Assembly: GCA_042408445.1 (NCBI GenBank)
Contig: JBHORC010000019.1
Span: forward strand, 1-64,000
Origin: CF-46 sp042408445
GTDB lineage: Bacteria > Chloroflexota > Limnocylindria > Limnocylindrales > CSP1-4
Reading direction: 5' to 3'
Length of the DNA stretch: 64,000 nt
A program made the position numbers and the translations under genes. The notes under the pieces are model-generated. The model was not told the DNA's origin. It searched no databases and saw only the letters and a program-made list of their open reading frames with translations. Positions 8,990 to 17,775 of this stretch are shown here, in pieces (within the stretch, counting starts at the first letter, position 1; each line of letters begins with the position of its first letter).

Positions 8990-9444
8990 CACAGCGTCGG
9001 CTTCGTGCTCATCAGGAACCCGATCGTCCCGACGAGCGCCGCCATCGCGTAGCTGACGTAGCGCTGCCGCTTCGCCCGCTCCAGCCACGCCCGGTCGTCC
9101 GCGGCCGCCCGAATTCCGATGAGCCGGCGCAGGTTCGGGCGCTGGACGAAGAACGCGAGGACGAGGTTCGCCGCGTAGATCGCCAGCGCGACGAGGAGCC
9201 ACGGCTGGCCGATGAGGCTGCCGCCCAGCAGCACGACGAGCAGCGCGCCGGTCAGGGCCAGCCCGATCCCGATCAGGAGCGTCCCGTTCGCCTGCATCCG
9301 GAGGAGGAAGCGGACGAGCGGATGCGGGCTGTCCGCCGCGGCTCGTCGCGTCCGAAGCGCGAACGGCAGGAGGATCGACGGAAGGAACAGGCTCACCGCG
9401 AGCACGATGTGCGTCACGAGAAGGATCGGGAACCACGTGGGCAT
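8986..9444 (-). CDS. DUF2269-like integral membrane protein
   Basis: A 152-residue protein with about four hydrophobic helices: residues ~4-25 (FPILLVTHIVLAVSLFLPS), ~55-76, ~82-102 and ~128-146. The N-terminal helix with conserved His and the overall plan resemble DUF2269 (predicted integral membrane proteins). The role is unknown. ATG at 9444 is preferred because upstream in-frame residues are Arg/Ala noise that overlaps prmA. It sits between prmA and mtaB and is coupled to mtaB by GTGA. Confidence 0.78.
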   Translation of the reverse strand: MPTWFPILLVTHIVLAVSLFLPSILLPFALRTRRAAADSPHPLVRFLLRMQANGTLLIGIGLALTGALLVVLLGGSLIGQPWLLVALAIYAANLVLAFFVQRPNLRRLIGIRAAADDRAWLERAKRQRYVSYAMAALVGTIGFLMSTKPTLW

Positions 9445-9508
9445 CGCGCCCGATTGTACGGGCGGTCGCGCCGCGAGCCGCCGAGCCGGCCTGGCCGCCC
9501 CGCGTCGC

Positions 9509-10420
9509 TCAGCTGCGGATCGCGCGCAGGGCGACCCAGTCGCCTTCGGCCGTCCGCTCCTCGACCTCGAGGCCGGCCTCGAGGAACGCCGCACGCACGT
9601 CCCCCTCGCGATCCACGTAGATGCCGGACGCGAGCAGCGACCCCCCGCGCCGCAGCTCGGCGGCGAGGGACGGCGCCAGGTCGATCAGCACCGACGCGAT
9701 GAGGTTCGCGAGAACGACGTCGAACGCGGCGTCGCCCGATGGCAGCGATCCGCCGTGGGCGACGACCAGGCCTGAGACGCGGTTCCGTCGCGCGTTCGCG
9801 ATCGTCGCGTCGACCGCGATCGGGTCCGTGTCGACGCCCAGCACCGCCGCGGCACCCAGCCGCGCGGCGGCGATCGACAGAATCCCGGAGCCGCAGCCGA
9901 CGTCCAGGACCCGTGCTCCCGCCACGGAGCCGCCGTCCGCGAGCTGCTCGAGCGCGGCGAGGCAGAGACGCGTCGTCGGGTGAAGACCTGTTCCGAAGGC
10001 CATTCCCGGATCGAGCGCGAGCACCACGTCATCGTCGGTCGCTCGATGTCGACGCCACGTCGGCTTGATCACGAGCCGGCGGCCCACGCGCAGGACCGGG
10101 AAGTGCGCCTTCCACGCCTCCGCCCAGTCGTCCTCGTGGACCACCCGCGTCACGAGGTCGCCGATCGGCCGCAGCCCGAACGCCTGGAGATGCGCCAGCG
10201 CGGCGGCGACGTCGGCGGTTGCGCGCTCCACCGCCGCCGGATCACGCGCCGGAACGTACGCCCGGACGATCGCCGGCCGCGACGGATCCACCCGCGCGCT
10301 CAGCCCCTCGTCGACGAGCTCGAAGGTCGGCTCGACGCTCGTGCCGCCCGGTGCGACCCGCCCGAGGATCTCGGAAACCGCCTCGACCGCCTCGATGTCG
10401 GCCTCGACGGCGAGCTCCAC
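9509..10420 (-). CDS. prmA: Ribosomal protein L11 methyltransferase PrmA
   Basis: SAM-dependent methyltransferase that trimethylates L11. An N-terminal ferredoxin-like substrate-binding domain (about 1-115) is followed by the Rossmann domain. Motifs are WAEAWKAHF, DPGMAFGTGLHPTT, the SAM loop VLDVGCGSGILSIAAARLGA, and VLANLIASVL. GTG at 10420 gives 303 residues. Similarity seems to begin a few residues before it (GVW), so a TTG at 10486 overlapping dnaJ is possible. It lies directly after dnaJ, the classic dnaJ-prmA pair. Confidence 0.93.
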   Translation of the reverse strand: MELAVEADIEAVEAVSEILGRVAPGGTSVEPTFELVDEGLSARVDPSRPAIVRAYVPARDPAAVERATADVAAALAHLQAFGLRPIGDLVTRVVHEDDWAEAWKAHFPVLRVGRRLVIKPTWRRHRATDDDVVLALDPGMAFGTGLHPTTRLCLAALEQLADGGSVAGARVLDVGCGSGILSIAAARLGAAAVLGVDTDPIAVDATIANARRNRVSGLVVAHGGSLPSGDAAFDVVLANLIASVLIDLAPSLAAELRRGGSLLASGIYVDREGDVRAAFLEAGLEVEERTAEGDWVALRAIRS

Positions 10421-10433
10421 CCAGACGCCGCGA

Positions 10434-11555
10434 TCAGCCGAGCGCGTCGCGCACCTTGTCGAGGATTCCCGGGTGGGGCGCCGCAACCCCGTCGCCGCTC
10501 TCGGCGGCGAACTCGGTCAGGAGCTCGCGCTGGCGCCGGGTCAGCTTGGAGGGGACCACGACGTTCACGAACACGTGCAGGTCGCCGCGGGAGCCGGTCC
10601 GCCGCAGATGCGGCACGCCGCGGCCACGGAGCCGGATCTCGGCACCCGGCTGGGTTCCTGCCTTCACCTCCACCTCCTCGTCGCCGTCGACGGTCGGGAC
10701 GGAGATCGTCGCGCCGAGCGCCGCCTGGGCGATCGAGACGTCGGCCTCGTAGAAGAGCTCGGTCCCGTCGCGGCGCAGCGTCGGGTGCGGGGTGACGTGG
10801 ACCGCCACGTAGAGCGAGCCGGCCGGCCCGCCACGACGGCCGACCTCGCCCTCGTTCGAGAGCCGGATCTGGTGGCCCTCGTCGATCCCGGCCGGGATCG
10901 TGACCCGGAGCGTTCGGCGGCGCTCCGTCCGGCCCTCGCCGTGGCACGTCTCGCACGGCTCCTTGACGATCTTGCCCTCGCCCTGACAGACCGGGCAGGC
11001 GGAGACGTTGACCATCTGACCGAGCATCGTCCGGCGCGTCGTCCGGATCTCGCCGCGCCCGCCGCAGTTGTCGCACGTCACCGGCTCCGTGCCGGGCTTC
11101 GCGCCGCTACCGCCGCACGTGTCACAGCGCCCGTAGACCGGGAACTCGATCTCCTGCTCCGTGCCGCGAACCGCCTCCTCGAAGCTGATCCGGAGGTCGT
11201 AGCGGAGATCCGCACCGGCCATCGGGTGACCGCGCCGCGCGGCACCGGCCGCGGCTCCACCGAAGAAGGCGTCGAAGATGTCGCTGAACGAGCCGAAGGA
11301 AGAGGGGTCGAAGCCGAGCCCGCCGTCGCCACCGAGACCCGCCCGGCCGAACATGTCGTACGTCTGGCGGCGCTGCGGATCGGACAGGACCTGGTAGGCC
11401 TCGTTGATCTGCTTGAACCGCTCGGCGGCACCCGCCTCCGTGTTCACGTCGGGGTGCCACTGCTGGGCGAGGCGGCGGAACGCCTTCTTGATGTCGGCGT
11501 CGGTCGCGGTCCGCTCGACGCCGAGGATCGTGTAGTAGTCGAGCTCGGTGGCCAT
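10434..11555 (-). CDS. dnaJ: Chaperone DnaJ (Hsp40)
   Basis: Co-chaperone that delivers clients to DnaK and stimulates its ATPase. The 373 residues show the J domain with HPD at residues 34-36, a Gly/Phe-rich linker containing GLGFDPSSFGSFSDIFDAFF, the zinc-binding domain with four CxxCxGxG repeats (about 143-205), and the two C-terminal client-binding domains. Unlike the common layout it does not directly follow dnaK: about 9 kb of unrelated genes separate it from the hrcA-grpE-dnaK operon, and no CIRCE element is seen in front of it. Confidence 0.97.
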   Translation of the reverse strand: MATELDYYTILGVERTATDADIKKAFRRLAQQWHPDVNTEAGAAERFKQINEAYQVLSDPQRRQTYDMFGRAGLGGDGGLGFDPSSFGSFSDIFDAFFGGAAAGAARRGHPMAGADLRYDLRISFEEAVRGTEQEIEFPVYGRCDTCGGSGAKPGTEPVTCDNCGGRGEIRTTRRTMLGQMVNVSACPVCQGEGKIVKEPCETCHGEGRTERRRTLRVTIPAGIDEGHQIRLSNEGEVGRRGGPAGSLYVAVHVTPHPTLRRDGTELFYEADVSIAQAALGATISVPTVDGDEEVEVKAGTQPGAEIRLRGRGVPHLRRTGSRGDLHVFVNVVVPSKLTRRQRELLTEFAAESGDGVAAPHPGILDKVRDALG

Positions 11556-11608
11556 CTGCGGGCCGAAGTCTACGGGAGGTCGGCCGCGGGGGTCGGTACG
11601 ATGCCTGG

Positions 11609-12466
11609 ATGACGACCGAAGTCGACCCGGCGATGCCGCGCCTCACCGTCGCGCTCACGTTCGACCATGACTCGATCTCCGACGGCGTCCGCCGCGGCGA
11701 CTCGCCGGTCAAGCTCTCGCACGCGGAGTTCGGCGTCCGGGTCGGCGCGCCGCGGATCCTCGCGCTGCTCGCCGACCACGCCATCCCCTCCACGTGGTTC
11801 ATCCCGGGCCACACCCTCGAGACGTTCCCGGACTCGACCGACGCGATCGTCGCCGGCGGCCACGAGATCGCGTGCCACGGCTGGTTCCACGAGGACTTCG
11901 CGACGCTCGGCACCGACCAGACGATCGAGAACCTGGAGCGGTCGGCGTCCGCGGTCGAACGCCGAACGGGGATGCGCCCGCGTGGTTGGCGCGCGCCGTA
12001 CTGGTCGCTCGACGATTGGACCCTCGAGCTCGTCCACGAGGCGGGCTTCCTGTACGACTCTTCACTGATGGCCGACGACTATCGTCTGTACCGGGTGCGG
12101 TTCGGCGATGACCACTCGACAAAGAAGGGGTCGACCTTCGGCCCCGAGGGCCCGCTCGTCGAGGTGCCCGTCTCGTGGGCGCTCGACGACTGGCCGCACT
12201 TCGAGCCCTCGTCGGACGGCGACCGCGACGGCCTCTCGGCGCCGTCGAAGGTGCTGGAGATCTGGAGCGAGGAGCTCCGCTACGCGCATGCCCACGCGCC
12301 CGGCGGCCTCCTCACCGTGACGATGCACCCGGAATGCATCGGGCGCGGCCACCGGATGGCCATGCTCGAGCGGTTCATCGAGGCGGCCGAAGCCCTGGAC
12401 GGCGTCGTCTTCGACCGTCTCGATCGCTACGTCGAGCGCTGGACCGCGGCCAACCCGCCCGACTGA
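11609..12466 (+). CDS. Polysaccharide deacetylase family protein (NodB-like)
   Basis: Carbohydrate esterase 4-type fold that removes N- or O-acetyl groups, or acts as an imidase/allantoinase-like enzyme in the PuuE branch. The 285 residues begin with TFDHD at 17-21 (catalytic and metal Asp pair). The metal histidines are in GGHEIACHGWFHED, and the RxPxW-type motif is seen as RGWRAPYWSLDD. There is no signal peptide, so it is probably cytoplasmic, unlike peptidoglycan deacetylases. The closing HPECIGRGHRMAML segment resembles the cytoplasmic PuuE/allantoinase-like group. It is divergent from dnaJ. Confidence 0.88.
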   Translation: MTTEVDPAMPRLTVALTFDHDSISDGVRRGDSPVKLSHAEFGVRVGAPRILALLADHAIPSTWFIPGHTLETFPDSTDAIVAGGHEIACHGWFHEDFATLGTDQTIENLERSASAVERRTGMRPRGWRAPYWSLDDWTLELVHEAGFLYDSSLMADDYRLYRVRFGDDHSTKKGSTFGPEGPLVEVPVSWALDDWPHFEPSSDGDRDGLSAPSKVLEIWSEELRYAHAHAPGGLLTVTMHPECIGRGHRMAMLERFIEAAEALDGVVFDRLDRYVERWTAANPPD

Positions 12467-12481
12467 GGCCCGACCGGCCGC

Positions 12482-13153
12482 CTAGTCGCGGCCCTTCACG
12501 GTCGAGATGTCGACCTCGTTGCCGGCCGAGTCGGCGAGCGTCCACCACATCGGCGCCTTGTCGCGGACGAGGTGACCGCCGGCGGCCAGCGCCGCCGCGA
12601 CCCGCTCCTCGGCGAGCTCGTGCGGCAGCCAGAGCGCGACGTGGATCGCGCCGCCCTCGTCGCCGCGCGGTTCGCGCATCTCCTCGAACCAGAAGCCGGG
12701 CAGCCGATCCTCGGGGTCGACCAGGTCCTCCTCAGGCGAATCCGGTCGAGGCATGTAGCCGAGGACCGCCTCCCAGAACGGCATCACGACGGCGGTGTCG
12801 GCGGCGCCGGGCACGACCAGGAAGCTCCGGACGACGGATGGGTCGGCCGGCAGATCGAGATCCCGCGCGGCGGACGAAATCGCCCGAGCCAGCTCGACGT
12901 CGCGCGTGCTCATCCCGTAGCCGTCCGGCTGCTTGGTCAACAGCCGAACGGTCACGCCCGACTTCCGCACGTCGATCTCGGGCACGTTGCCCGCGTCGTC
13001 GACACCCGGGATCGCGCCGATCGCCGCCACCAGGCGAGCGGACTCGCCGAGGGAGCTCGTCCGGAAGAACGCGTGCGCGCCCTCGCCGAGAACGCGCCAG
13101 TCGGCCGTCCCGTCGGCCGCGTGGAACTCGCTGGGAGTGATGAAGTCGGTCAT
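12482..13153 (-). CDS. Pterin-carbinolamine-dehydratase-like domain fused to a VOC/glyoxalase domain
   Basis: Residues ~1-105 resemble 4a-hydroxytetrahydrobiopterin dehydratase (EFHAADGTADWRVLGEGAHAF start, VTVRLLTKQPDGYGMSTRDVELA end). The catalytic His-His-Pro of true PCDs is replaced by a NVPEID segment, so that reaction is unlikely. Residues ~110-223 form a VOC (glyoxalase/bleomycin-resistance) module with FWEAVLGYMPR and GGAIHVALWLPHE. Similar fusions occur in actinobacteria as uncharacterised VOC proteins. The ATG overlaps the stop of the uracil-DNA glycosylase gene (ATGA). No substrate can be assigned. Confidence 0.8.
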   Translation of the reverse strand: MTDFITPSEFHAADGTADWRVLGEGAHAFFRTSSLGESARLVAAIGAIPGVDDAGNVPEIDVRKSGVTVRLLTKQPDGYGMSTRDVELARAISSAARDLDLPADPSVVRSFLVVPGAADTAVVMPFWEAVLGYMPRPDSPEEDLVDPEDRLPGFWFEEMREPRGDEGGAIHVALWLPHELAEERVAAALAAGGHLVRDKAPMWWTLADSAGNEVDISTVKGRD

Positions 13154-13863
13154 GACGCGGACCTCCGTTCGATCGGCGCCTCGGCGATCGTCCGTGCCCG
13201 GTTCAGGACGTCGCGAAGCATCGGCTGGGTGAGCTTCCGGGTGAAGGTGTTCTGCTGGCTCGGGTGGTAGGAGCCGATGACCGTGAAGCCTCCGGCGCGC
13301 GCCTCGGCCCCGTGCCCGAACCTGGGCCGCGGCCGCGCGTCCTCGCCGGTCAGCGCGGCGATCACCCGGAAGCACGACTCCCAGGCGATCGAGCCGAGGG
13401 CGACCAGCACCCGAACGTCGCCGAGGATCGCGAGCTCGCGGACGAGCCACGGCTGGCAGGTCGCCCGCTCCTCGGGCGTGGGCTTGTTGGCCGGCGGCGC
13501 GCAACGGACCGGGGCCGCGATGTACGCGTCGAGGAGCGCGAGGCCGTCGTCCGGTCGTCGCCCCGTCGGCTGGTTCGCGAGGCCGGCCGCGTACATCGCC
13601 TCGAACAGGAAGTCGCCGGACGCGTCACCGGTGAAGACCCGGCCGGTGCGGTTCCCGCCGTGCGCCGCCGGCGCGAGCCCGACAACAAGGATCGACGCGT
13701 CCGGGTCGCCGAACCCGGGGACCGGCCGCGCCCAGTACGTCTCGTCCCGGAAGCGGGCGACCTTCTCGCGGGCGACGAGCTCCCGCCACGCAACGAGTCG
13801 CGGGCACTTCCTGCACTCGACGATCTCTGCGGTCAGCGCCGCGAGGTCGTCCGCCCGCGTCAT
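13150..13863 (-). CDS. Family 5 uracil-DNA glycosylase (UdgB type)
   Basis: Base-excision repair enzyme with an Fe-S cluster, removing uracil (and in this family hypoxanthine or other deaminated bases) from DNA. The 237 residues show an N-terminal cysteine pair in ECRKCPRL, motif A GLAPAAHGGNRTGRVFTGD (about 63-81) typical of family 5, a further Cys pair (RCAPPANKP and ATCQPW) completing the cluster, and the late motif GSYHPSQQNTFTRKLT. In family 5 the usual catalytic Asp/Asn of motif A is replaced by Ala, as here. It starts three bases after the ABC permease stop. Confidence 0.93.
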   Translation of the reverse strand: MTRADDLAALTAEIVECRKCPRLVAWRELVAREKVARFRDETYWARPVPGFGDPDASILVVGLAPAAHGGNRTGRVFTGDASGDFLFEAMYAAGLANQPTGRRPDDGLALLDAYIAAPVRCAPPANKPTPEERATCQPWLVRELAILGDVRVLVALGSIAWESCFRVIAALTGEDARPRPRFGHGAEARAGGFTVIGSYHPSQQNTFTRKLTQPMLRDVLNRARTIAEAPIERRSAS

Positions 13864-13866
13864 CGC

Positions 13867-14673
13867 CTACTTCAGCAGGAGCCGATCGAGCCGGCGCTCG
13901 ACGATCACGAGCCCGATCACCCCCATGACGAGCAGGTAGGCGACGTGGAGCAGGAGCGTCGCGTCCAGATGGCCGACGACCAGTGAGCGGAGCAGGTCGA
14001 CGCCCTGGTACAGCGGCGTCAGCTGGACGATCACCCGGAGCGGCTCCGGATACGCGTCGAGGGGATAGAACGTCCCCGAGAACAGGAACATCGGCAGGAT
14101 GACGAGCTGGATCAGGTCGAAGTCCTGCCACGTCCGCATGAACGACGTCGCCGCCATGCCGAGCGCCCCGAACCCGAACCCGATGAGCAATGCGGCGGGA
14201 ACGGCCAGGACGACTGCCGGCGACACGATCAGGCCGAGCACGGCCATGACGATCAGAAAGGCGCCGGCGTAGATCCCGCCACGGATGAGCGACCAGGTCA
14301 GCTCGCCGACCGCGACGTCGCCGGGCGACAACGGTGTCGACAGGATCGAATCGAAGGTCTTGTTGTACTTGAGCTTGAAGAAGAAGTTGAACGTGCCTTC
14401 GGCGATCGCGCCGTTCATCGCTGCGCTCGCGAGCAGCGCCGGCGCGACGAAGAGCTGGTACGAGATCGGCTGGCCGCCGGGGCCCGTCACGGACCCGACG
14501 AGCGCACCCAGCCCGAAGCCGATCGAGCCGAGGTAGAACAGCGGCTCGAAGAACCCGGACAGGATCACGATCCAGCCGTGGCGATAGACGTAGATGTTCC
14601 GCTCGACGAGAAAGCGCGCCCGCCGGCTGCCGAGCGTCAGGAGGCCGGTCAGGGGCAGCGACGACGCGGTCAT
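13867..14673 (-). CDS. ABC-2 type transporter permease (NodJ/DrrB-like), second permease
   Basis: Membrane subunit of an exporter, 268 residues, with about six transmembrane helices and the ABC-2 signature region around LFSGTFYPLDAYPEPLRVIVQLTPLYQGVDLLRSL. It differs from the upstream permease but has the same plan, so the two probably form a heterodimer with the ATPase at 15460-16407. ATG at 14673 overlaps the stop of the upstream permease. The exported substrate is unknown; NodIJ/DrrAB-type systems move lipo-oligosaccharides or hydrophobic drugs. Confidence 0.9.
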   Translation of the reverse strand: MTASSLPLTGLLTLGSRRARFLVERNIYVYRHGWIVILSGFFEPLFYLGSIGFGLGALVGSVTGPGGQPISYQLFVAPALLASAAMNGAIAEGTFNFFFKLKYNKTFDSILSTPLSPGDVAVGELTWSLIRGGIYAGAFLIVMAVLGLIVSPAVVLAVPAALLIGFGFGALGMAATSFMRTWQDFDLIQLVILPMFLFSGTFYPLDAYPEPLRVIVQLTPLYQGVDLLRSLVVGHLDATLLLHVAYLLVMGVIGLVIVERRLDRLLLK

Positions 14674-15455
14674 CCGCGCACCAGCCGATCCTCGACGGTC
14701 CGGAACGCCCAGATCGCGCCCGCCACGGCGATCACCGCGAGCACCGCGACGTGGACGATCGCCAGTCCCGGGTTCGCCGCCGCGGTTCCGAGCGCGAGTC
14801 CGCGGCTCAGCTCGACGCCGTGCCACAGCGGCGAGAGCCAGGCGATCGGCTGGATCGCCGCCGGCAGGTTCGAGATCGGGAAGAACGTCCCGGAGAACAG
14901 GAACAGCGGTGTGATCCCGAAACGGAACACCGCGTTGAACTTCTCCGGTGTTCGCTGGGTCGCCGCGAACGCCGCGATCGGCGTCGCGAACGCCAGTCCG
15001 GTGAGGACCGCGGCCGGGATCGCGAGCAGGATCAACGGCGACGCCGCCGCGCCGAACAGCGTCATGACGATCGTGAAGATCGCGGCAATCGACGCGAGCC
15101 GGATCGCGATCCAGGCGAGGTTCCCCAGGACGATGTCGCGCGGCCGGATCGGCGTCGCGTACATCGCGTGGAAGACCTTCTGCCACTGCAGCCCGGACAT
15201 GATCGGGAACGTCGACTCGAAGGCCGCTGCCTGCATCGCCGTGGCCGCCAGGAGACCCGGCGCGAGGAACTGCAGATAGCTCAGCCCGCCGAGCGCCTGG
15301 GACGCCGTCCCGGACCGGTCGACGTAGGTCCCCAGCCCGATCCCCATCGAGGCGAGGAACAGCACCGGGTTCAGGAACGACGAGAAGATCGACGCCCGGA
15401 ACGTTCGCCGGTACTGCATCGCGCGAAGCTCGACGACGCGCGTGAGCAGGGCCAT
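14670..15455 (-). CDS. ABC-2 type transporter permease (NodJ/DrrB-like), first permease
   Basis: A 261-residue integral membrane protein with about six helices. The N-terminal amphipathic segment MQYRRTFRASIFSSFLNPV precedes the first helix, and the LFLFSGTFFPISNLPAAIQ segment in the second half is the ABC-2 hallmark. It starts five bases after the ATPase gene and overlaps the next permease by ATGA, so the three genes make one exporter operon. Confidence 0.9.
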   Translation of the reverse strand: MALLTRVVELRAMQYRRTFRASIFSSFLNPVLFLASMGIGLGTYVDRSGTASQALGGLSYLQFLAPGLLAATAMQAAAFESTFPIMSGLQWQKVFHAMYATPIRPRDIVLGNLAWIAIRLASIAAIFTIVMTLFGAAASPLILLAIPAAVLTGLAFATPIAAFAATQRTPEKFNAVFRFGITPLFLFSGTFFPISNLPAAIQPIAWLSPLWHGVELSRGLALGTAAANPGLAIVHVAVLAVIAVAGAIWAFRTVEDRLVRG

Positions 15456-15459
15456 CGCG

Positions 15460-16407
15460 CTACTCGATCAGCGAGCGGCCCGTGAGCCGCAGGAAGACGT
15501 CCTCGAGGCTGGACCGCCGGACGAGGACCGTCTCGGGGCGGAGGCCGCGCGAATGGGCCGCCGCGACCGCCGCCTCGCCATCGTCGGCATAGAGCAGCAC
15601 CCGGTCGGGAAGCAGCTCGATCCGCTCGGCGAGGCCCTCGAGCTGGCCGTCGAGCGTCTCCTGGACGCCGACCGGGAAGCGCAGCTCCGTGACCTCCCGC
15701 GTCGAGTACTGGCGGATCAGCTCGAGCGGCGAACCCTCCGCGACGATCTTCGCCTTGTCCATCACGACGAGCCGGTCGCAGAGCTGCTCGGCCTCGTCCA
15801 TGTAGTGGGTCGTCAGGACAAGCGTCACCCCACGCTGCTTCAGGCGGTAGAGGCGGTCCCAGAGGAGGTGCCGCGCCTGCGGGTCGAGGCCCGTGGTCGG
15901 CTCGTCGAGGAGCAGCAGGTCCGGCTCGTTGATCAGCGCCCGCGCGATCGTCAGCCGCCGCTTCATCCCGCCGGACAGCGGCTCGACGGCATCGTTCGCC
16001 CGCTCCGTCAGCTGGGCGAAATCCAGCAGCTCGTCGGCGCGTCGCCGGCACTCCGCTCGCGAGAGGCCGAAGTACCGACCGTAGATCACGAGGTTCTCGC
16101 GGACGGTCAGCTCCGTGTCGAGGGTGTCCTGCTGCGGGACGACGCCGATCCGGCTCCGGATCTGCGGCCCCTCGGTCTGCGGGTCACGACCCAGGACGCT
16201 CAACGTGCCGTCCGTGATCGGCGACACGCAGCCGATCATCCGCATCGTCGAGGTCTTGCCGGCGCCGTTCGGCCCGAGGAATCCGAAGGATTCGCCCGGC
16301 GCGACGTCGAAGTCGACCGCGTCGACGGCGGTGAACGACCCGAACCGCTTGGTCAGCCCGCGGGCGCGGATCAGGGGCGAATCGGAAGAGAGATCAGGCT
16401 CGGGCAT
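15460..16407 (-). CDS. ABC transporter ATP-binding protein (NodI/DrrA-like)
   Basis: Nucleotide-binding subunit of the exporter formed with the two permeases downstream. The 315 residues show Walker A GPNGAGKTST, a Q-loop in VVPQQDTLD, the signature LSGGMKRRL, Walker B LLLLDEPTTGLD and the H-loop TTHYMDEAEQL. The ~90-residue C-terminal extension is typical of DrrA/NodI exporters. It is the first gene of the tightly packed run that continues into the permeases, UDG and PCD/VOC genes. Confidence 0.94.
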   Translation of the reverse strand: MPEPDLSSDSPLIRARGLTKRFGSFTAVDAVDFDVAPGESFGFLGPNGAGKTSTMRMIGCVSPITDGTLSVLGRDPQTEGPQIRSRIGVVPQQDTLDTELTVRENLVIYGRYFGLSRAECRRRADELLDFAQLTERANDAVEPLSGGMKRRLTIARALINEPDLLLLDEPTTGLDPQARHLLWDRLYRLKQRGVTLVLTTHYMDEAEQLCDRLVVMDKAKIVAEGSPLELIRQYSTREVTELRFPVGVQETLDGQLEGLAERIELLPDRVLLYADDGEAAVAAAHSRGLRPETVLVRRSSLEDVFLRLTGRSLIE

Positions 16408-16481
16408 TGGGGACGGGATGGTACCCGAGGTGCCCGTCAGGAGCTGTCAGGATCCCCGGAATCGTCCCTTGCAGCCACGGA

Positions 16482-17123
16482 TCATCGGTCGTCGCCGTCC
16501 CGCCCGGTGCCGCGATGTGCGGCGTCAGGGAGCGTCTCGTAGTGGACGACCTCGAACCCGGTCAGCCGGACGGAGTTCCTCGTCGCGATCGGCCGTCGCA
16601 TGTTGCCGCCGGTCGCCTCCTCGATCGCCGACCAGCCCGTCCACGCGGAGACCGTCACGAAGGTGTTCGGCGGGTCCGCGCCGAGGGCAAAGGCGACCAG
16701 GCCGTCGTTCACCATGGCGTCGGCGAGCATCCCGGACCGGGCATCCGCGACGTAGCCGTCGAGCTCCCCGGCCTCGACGCGGCCACAGAAGACCCGCAGG
16801 ATCCTCGCCGGCTCCGGCCGCTCGAACCGGGCATGGACCGCGAGATCGAGGGTCTGCTCGCTGGCGATCGGGATCGCGACACCAACCGTGGACGCGATCG
16901 ATCCGAGGAGCTGCGACTCCGTCGACGACGGCGCCCCGGTCCAGGTCGACGCGATCACGCGGCGACGGTCCTCACGGCTGCCCTGCCGGCCGATCCAGGC
17001 GTCGAGGACGTCCGGGTCCGCGAGCAGGGCGGGCACGCACACCTCGCGAAGTGCAGCATCGACGGCGGACTCGTTGCCGTCCGGAGCGAACGACACGATG
17101 CGCAGAAATCGGGCGATGGGCAC
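16482..17123 (-). CDS. Uncharacterised protein, antibiotic-biosynthesis-monooxygenase-like fold suspected
   Basis: About 213 residues starting VPIARFLRIVSFAPDG. Two similar halves can be sensed (VCVPALLADPDVLDAWIGRQG and SGMLADAMVNDGLVAFALGA, each near strands ending in a VxAW/STW segment). This suggests a tandem dimeric alpha/beta-barrel of the ABM/EthD kind, but I cannot name a family. GTG at 17123 has a GGGAG box close upstream. An ATG at 17165 adds a Pro/Arg-rich leader with no ribosome-binding site. It is 74 bases upstream of the ABC ATPase on the same strand and divergent from the split-barrel gene. Confidence 0.65.
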   Translation of the reverse strand: MPIARFLRIVSFAPDGNESAVDAALREVCVPALLADPDVLDAWIGRQGSREDRRRVIASTWTGAPSSTESQLLGSIASTVGVAIPIASEQTLDLAVHARFERPEPARILRVFCGRVEAGELDGYVADARSGMLADAMVNDGLVAFALGADPPNTFVTVSAWTGWSAIEEATGGNMRRPIATRNSVRLTGFEVVHYETLPDAAHRGTGRDGDDR

Positions 17124-17292
17124 GGCTCCCTCGCGCGGCGGCTGGGGCGGCGAGCGCCGCGCCATTCTGCCGGTCCGCCCGGACGACGGCAACGGTCGCG
17201 CTGCGGTTCGGCGCGCTACGGATGCGCTTGCCCGGCAAGGCGTTACGTGCTACCGTGCAGTAGCAGATACGGCACGGACAAGGAGCCCCGCA

Positions 17293-17775
17293 ATGGCCAC
17301 GCTTCCCGAACCGGTCGAGCGCCTCCTGGACGCGGCGCTCGTCGGCGAGCTCACGGTCGTGGATGACCGCGGTCGTCCCGTCACCTACCCGCTCATTCCC
17401 CTCTACGACGGCGAGCGGATCTATCTCACGTCGTCGACGCTCTTCTCCCGAAAGCTCGAGCACATCCGGGCGAACCCGCGGGTCGCGCTCTCGATCACGG
17501 ACCCGATCGCGGTCGGCGGCCGGCAGGATCGGGCGACGATCCAGGGCGATGCAAGGGTCATCGACGAGGATCCCCACGGCGGCTGGGAGCGGCTGCTCCC
17601 GATCTGGGAGCGCAAGGAGCCCTCGATCGTGCTGTTCCTGAAGGCGCGGGTCGCCCTGCCGCTGTTCTTCGAGCGGGCCCTGATCGAGATCACGCCACGA
17701 CGCGCGGCGTGGTGGGTCGGCGGTGACGCGAGCGTCGCCCCCGACGTCACGACCGTCGGTCAGGCGGCTGCGTGA
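17293..17775 (+). CDS. Pyridoxamine-5'-phosphate-oxidase-like (split-barrel FMN/F420) protein
   Basis: A 160-residue flavin-reductase-type split barrel: residues 18-35 (ELTVVDDRGRPVTYPLIPLY) give the opening strands, RIYLTSSTLFSRKLEHIRANPRVALSITD the cofactor-contact region, and RATIQGDARVIDED the following strands. Members bind FMN, F420 or haem and carry out small redox reactions; which applies here is open. ATG at 17293 has AAGGAG about nine bases upstream. The stop overlaps the start of the next gene (TGATG), whose N-terminal domain is another split barrel, so the two products likely act together. Confidence 0.85.
   Translation: MATLPEPVERLLDAALVGELTVVDDRGRPVTYPLIPLYDGERIYLTSSTLFSRKLEHIRANPRVALSITDPIAVGGRQDRATIQGDARVIDEDPHGGWERLLPIWERKEPSIVLFLKARVALPLFFERALIEITPRRAAWWVGGDASVAPDVTTVGQAAA

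Noticed and set aside
6650..9052. 800-residue plus-strand frame
   Set aside because: Antisense to the lipoprotein, HIT and mtaB genes; no recognisable domain.
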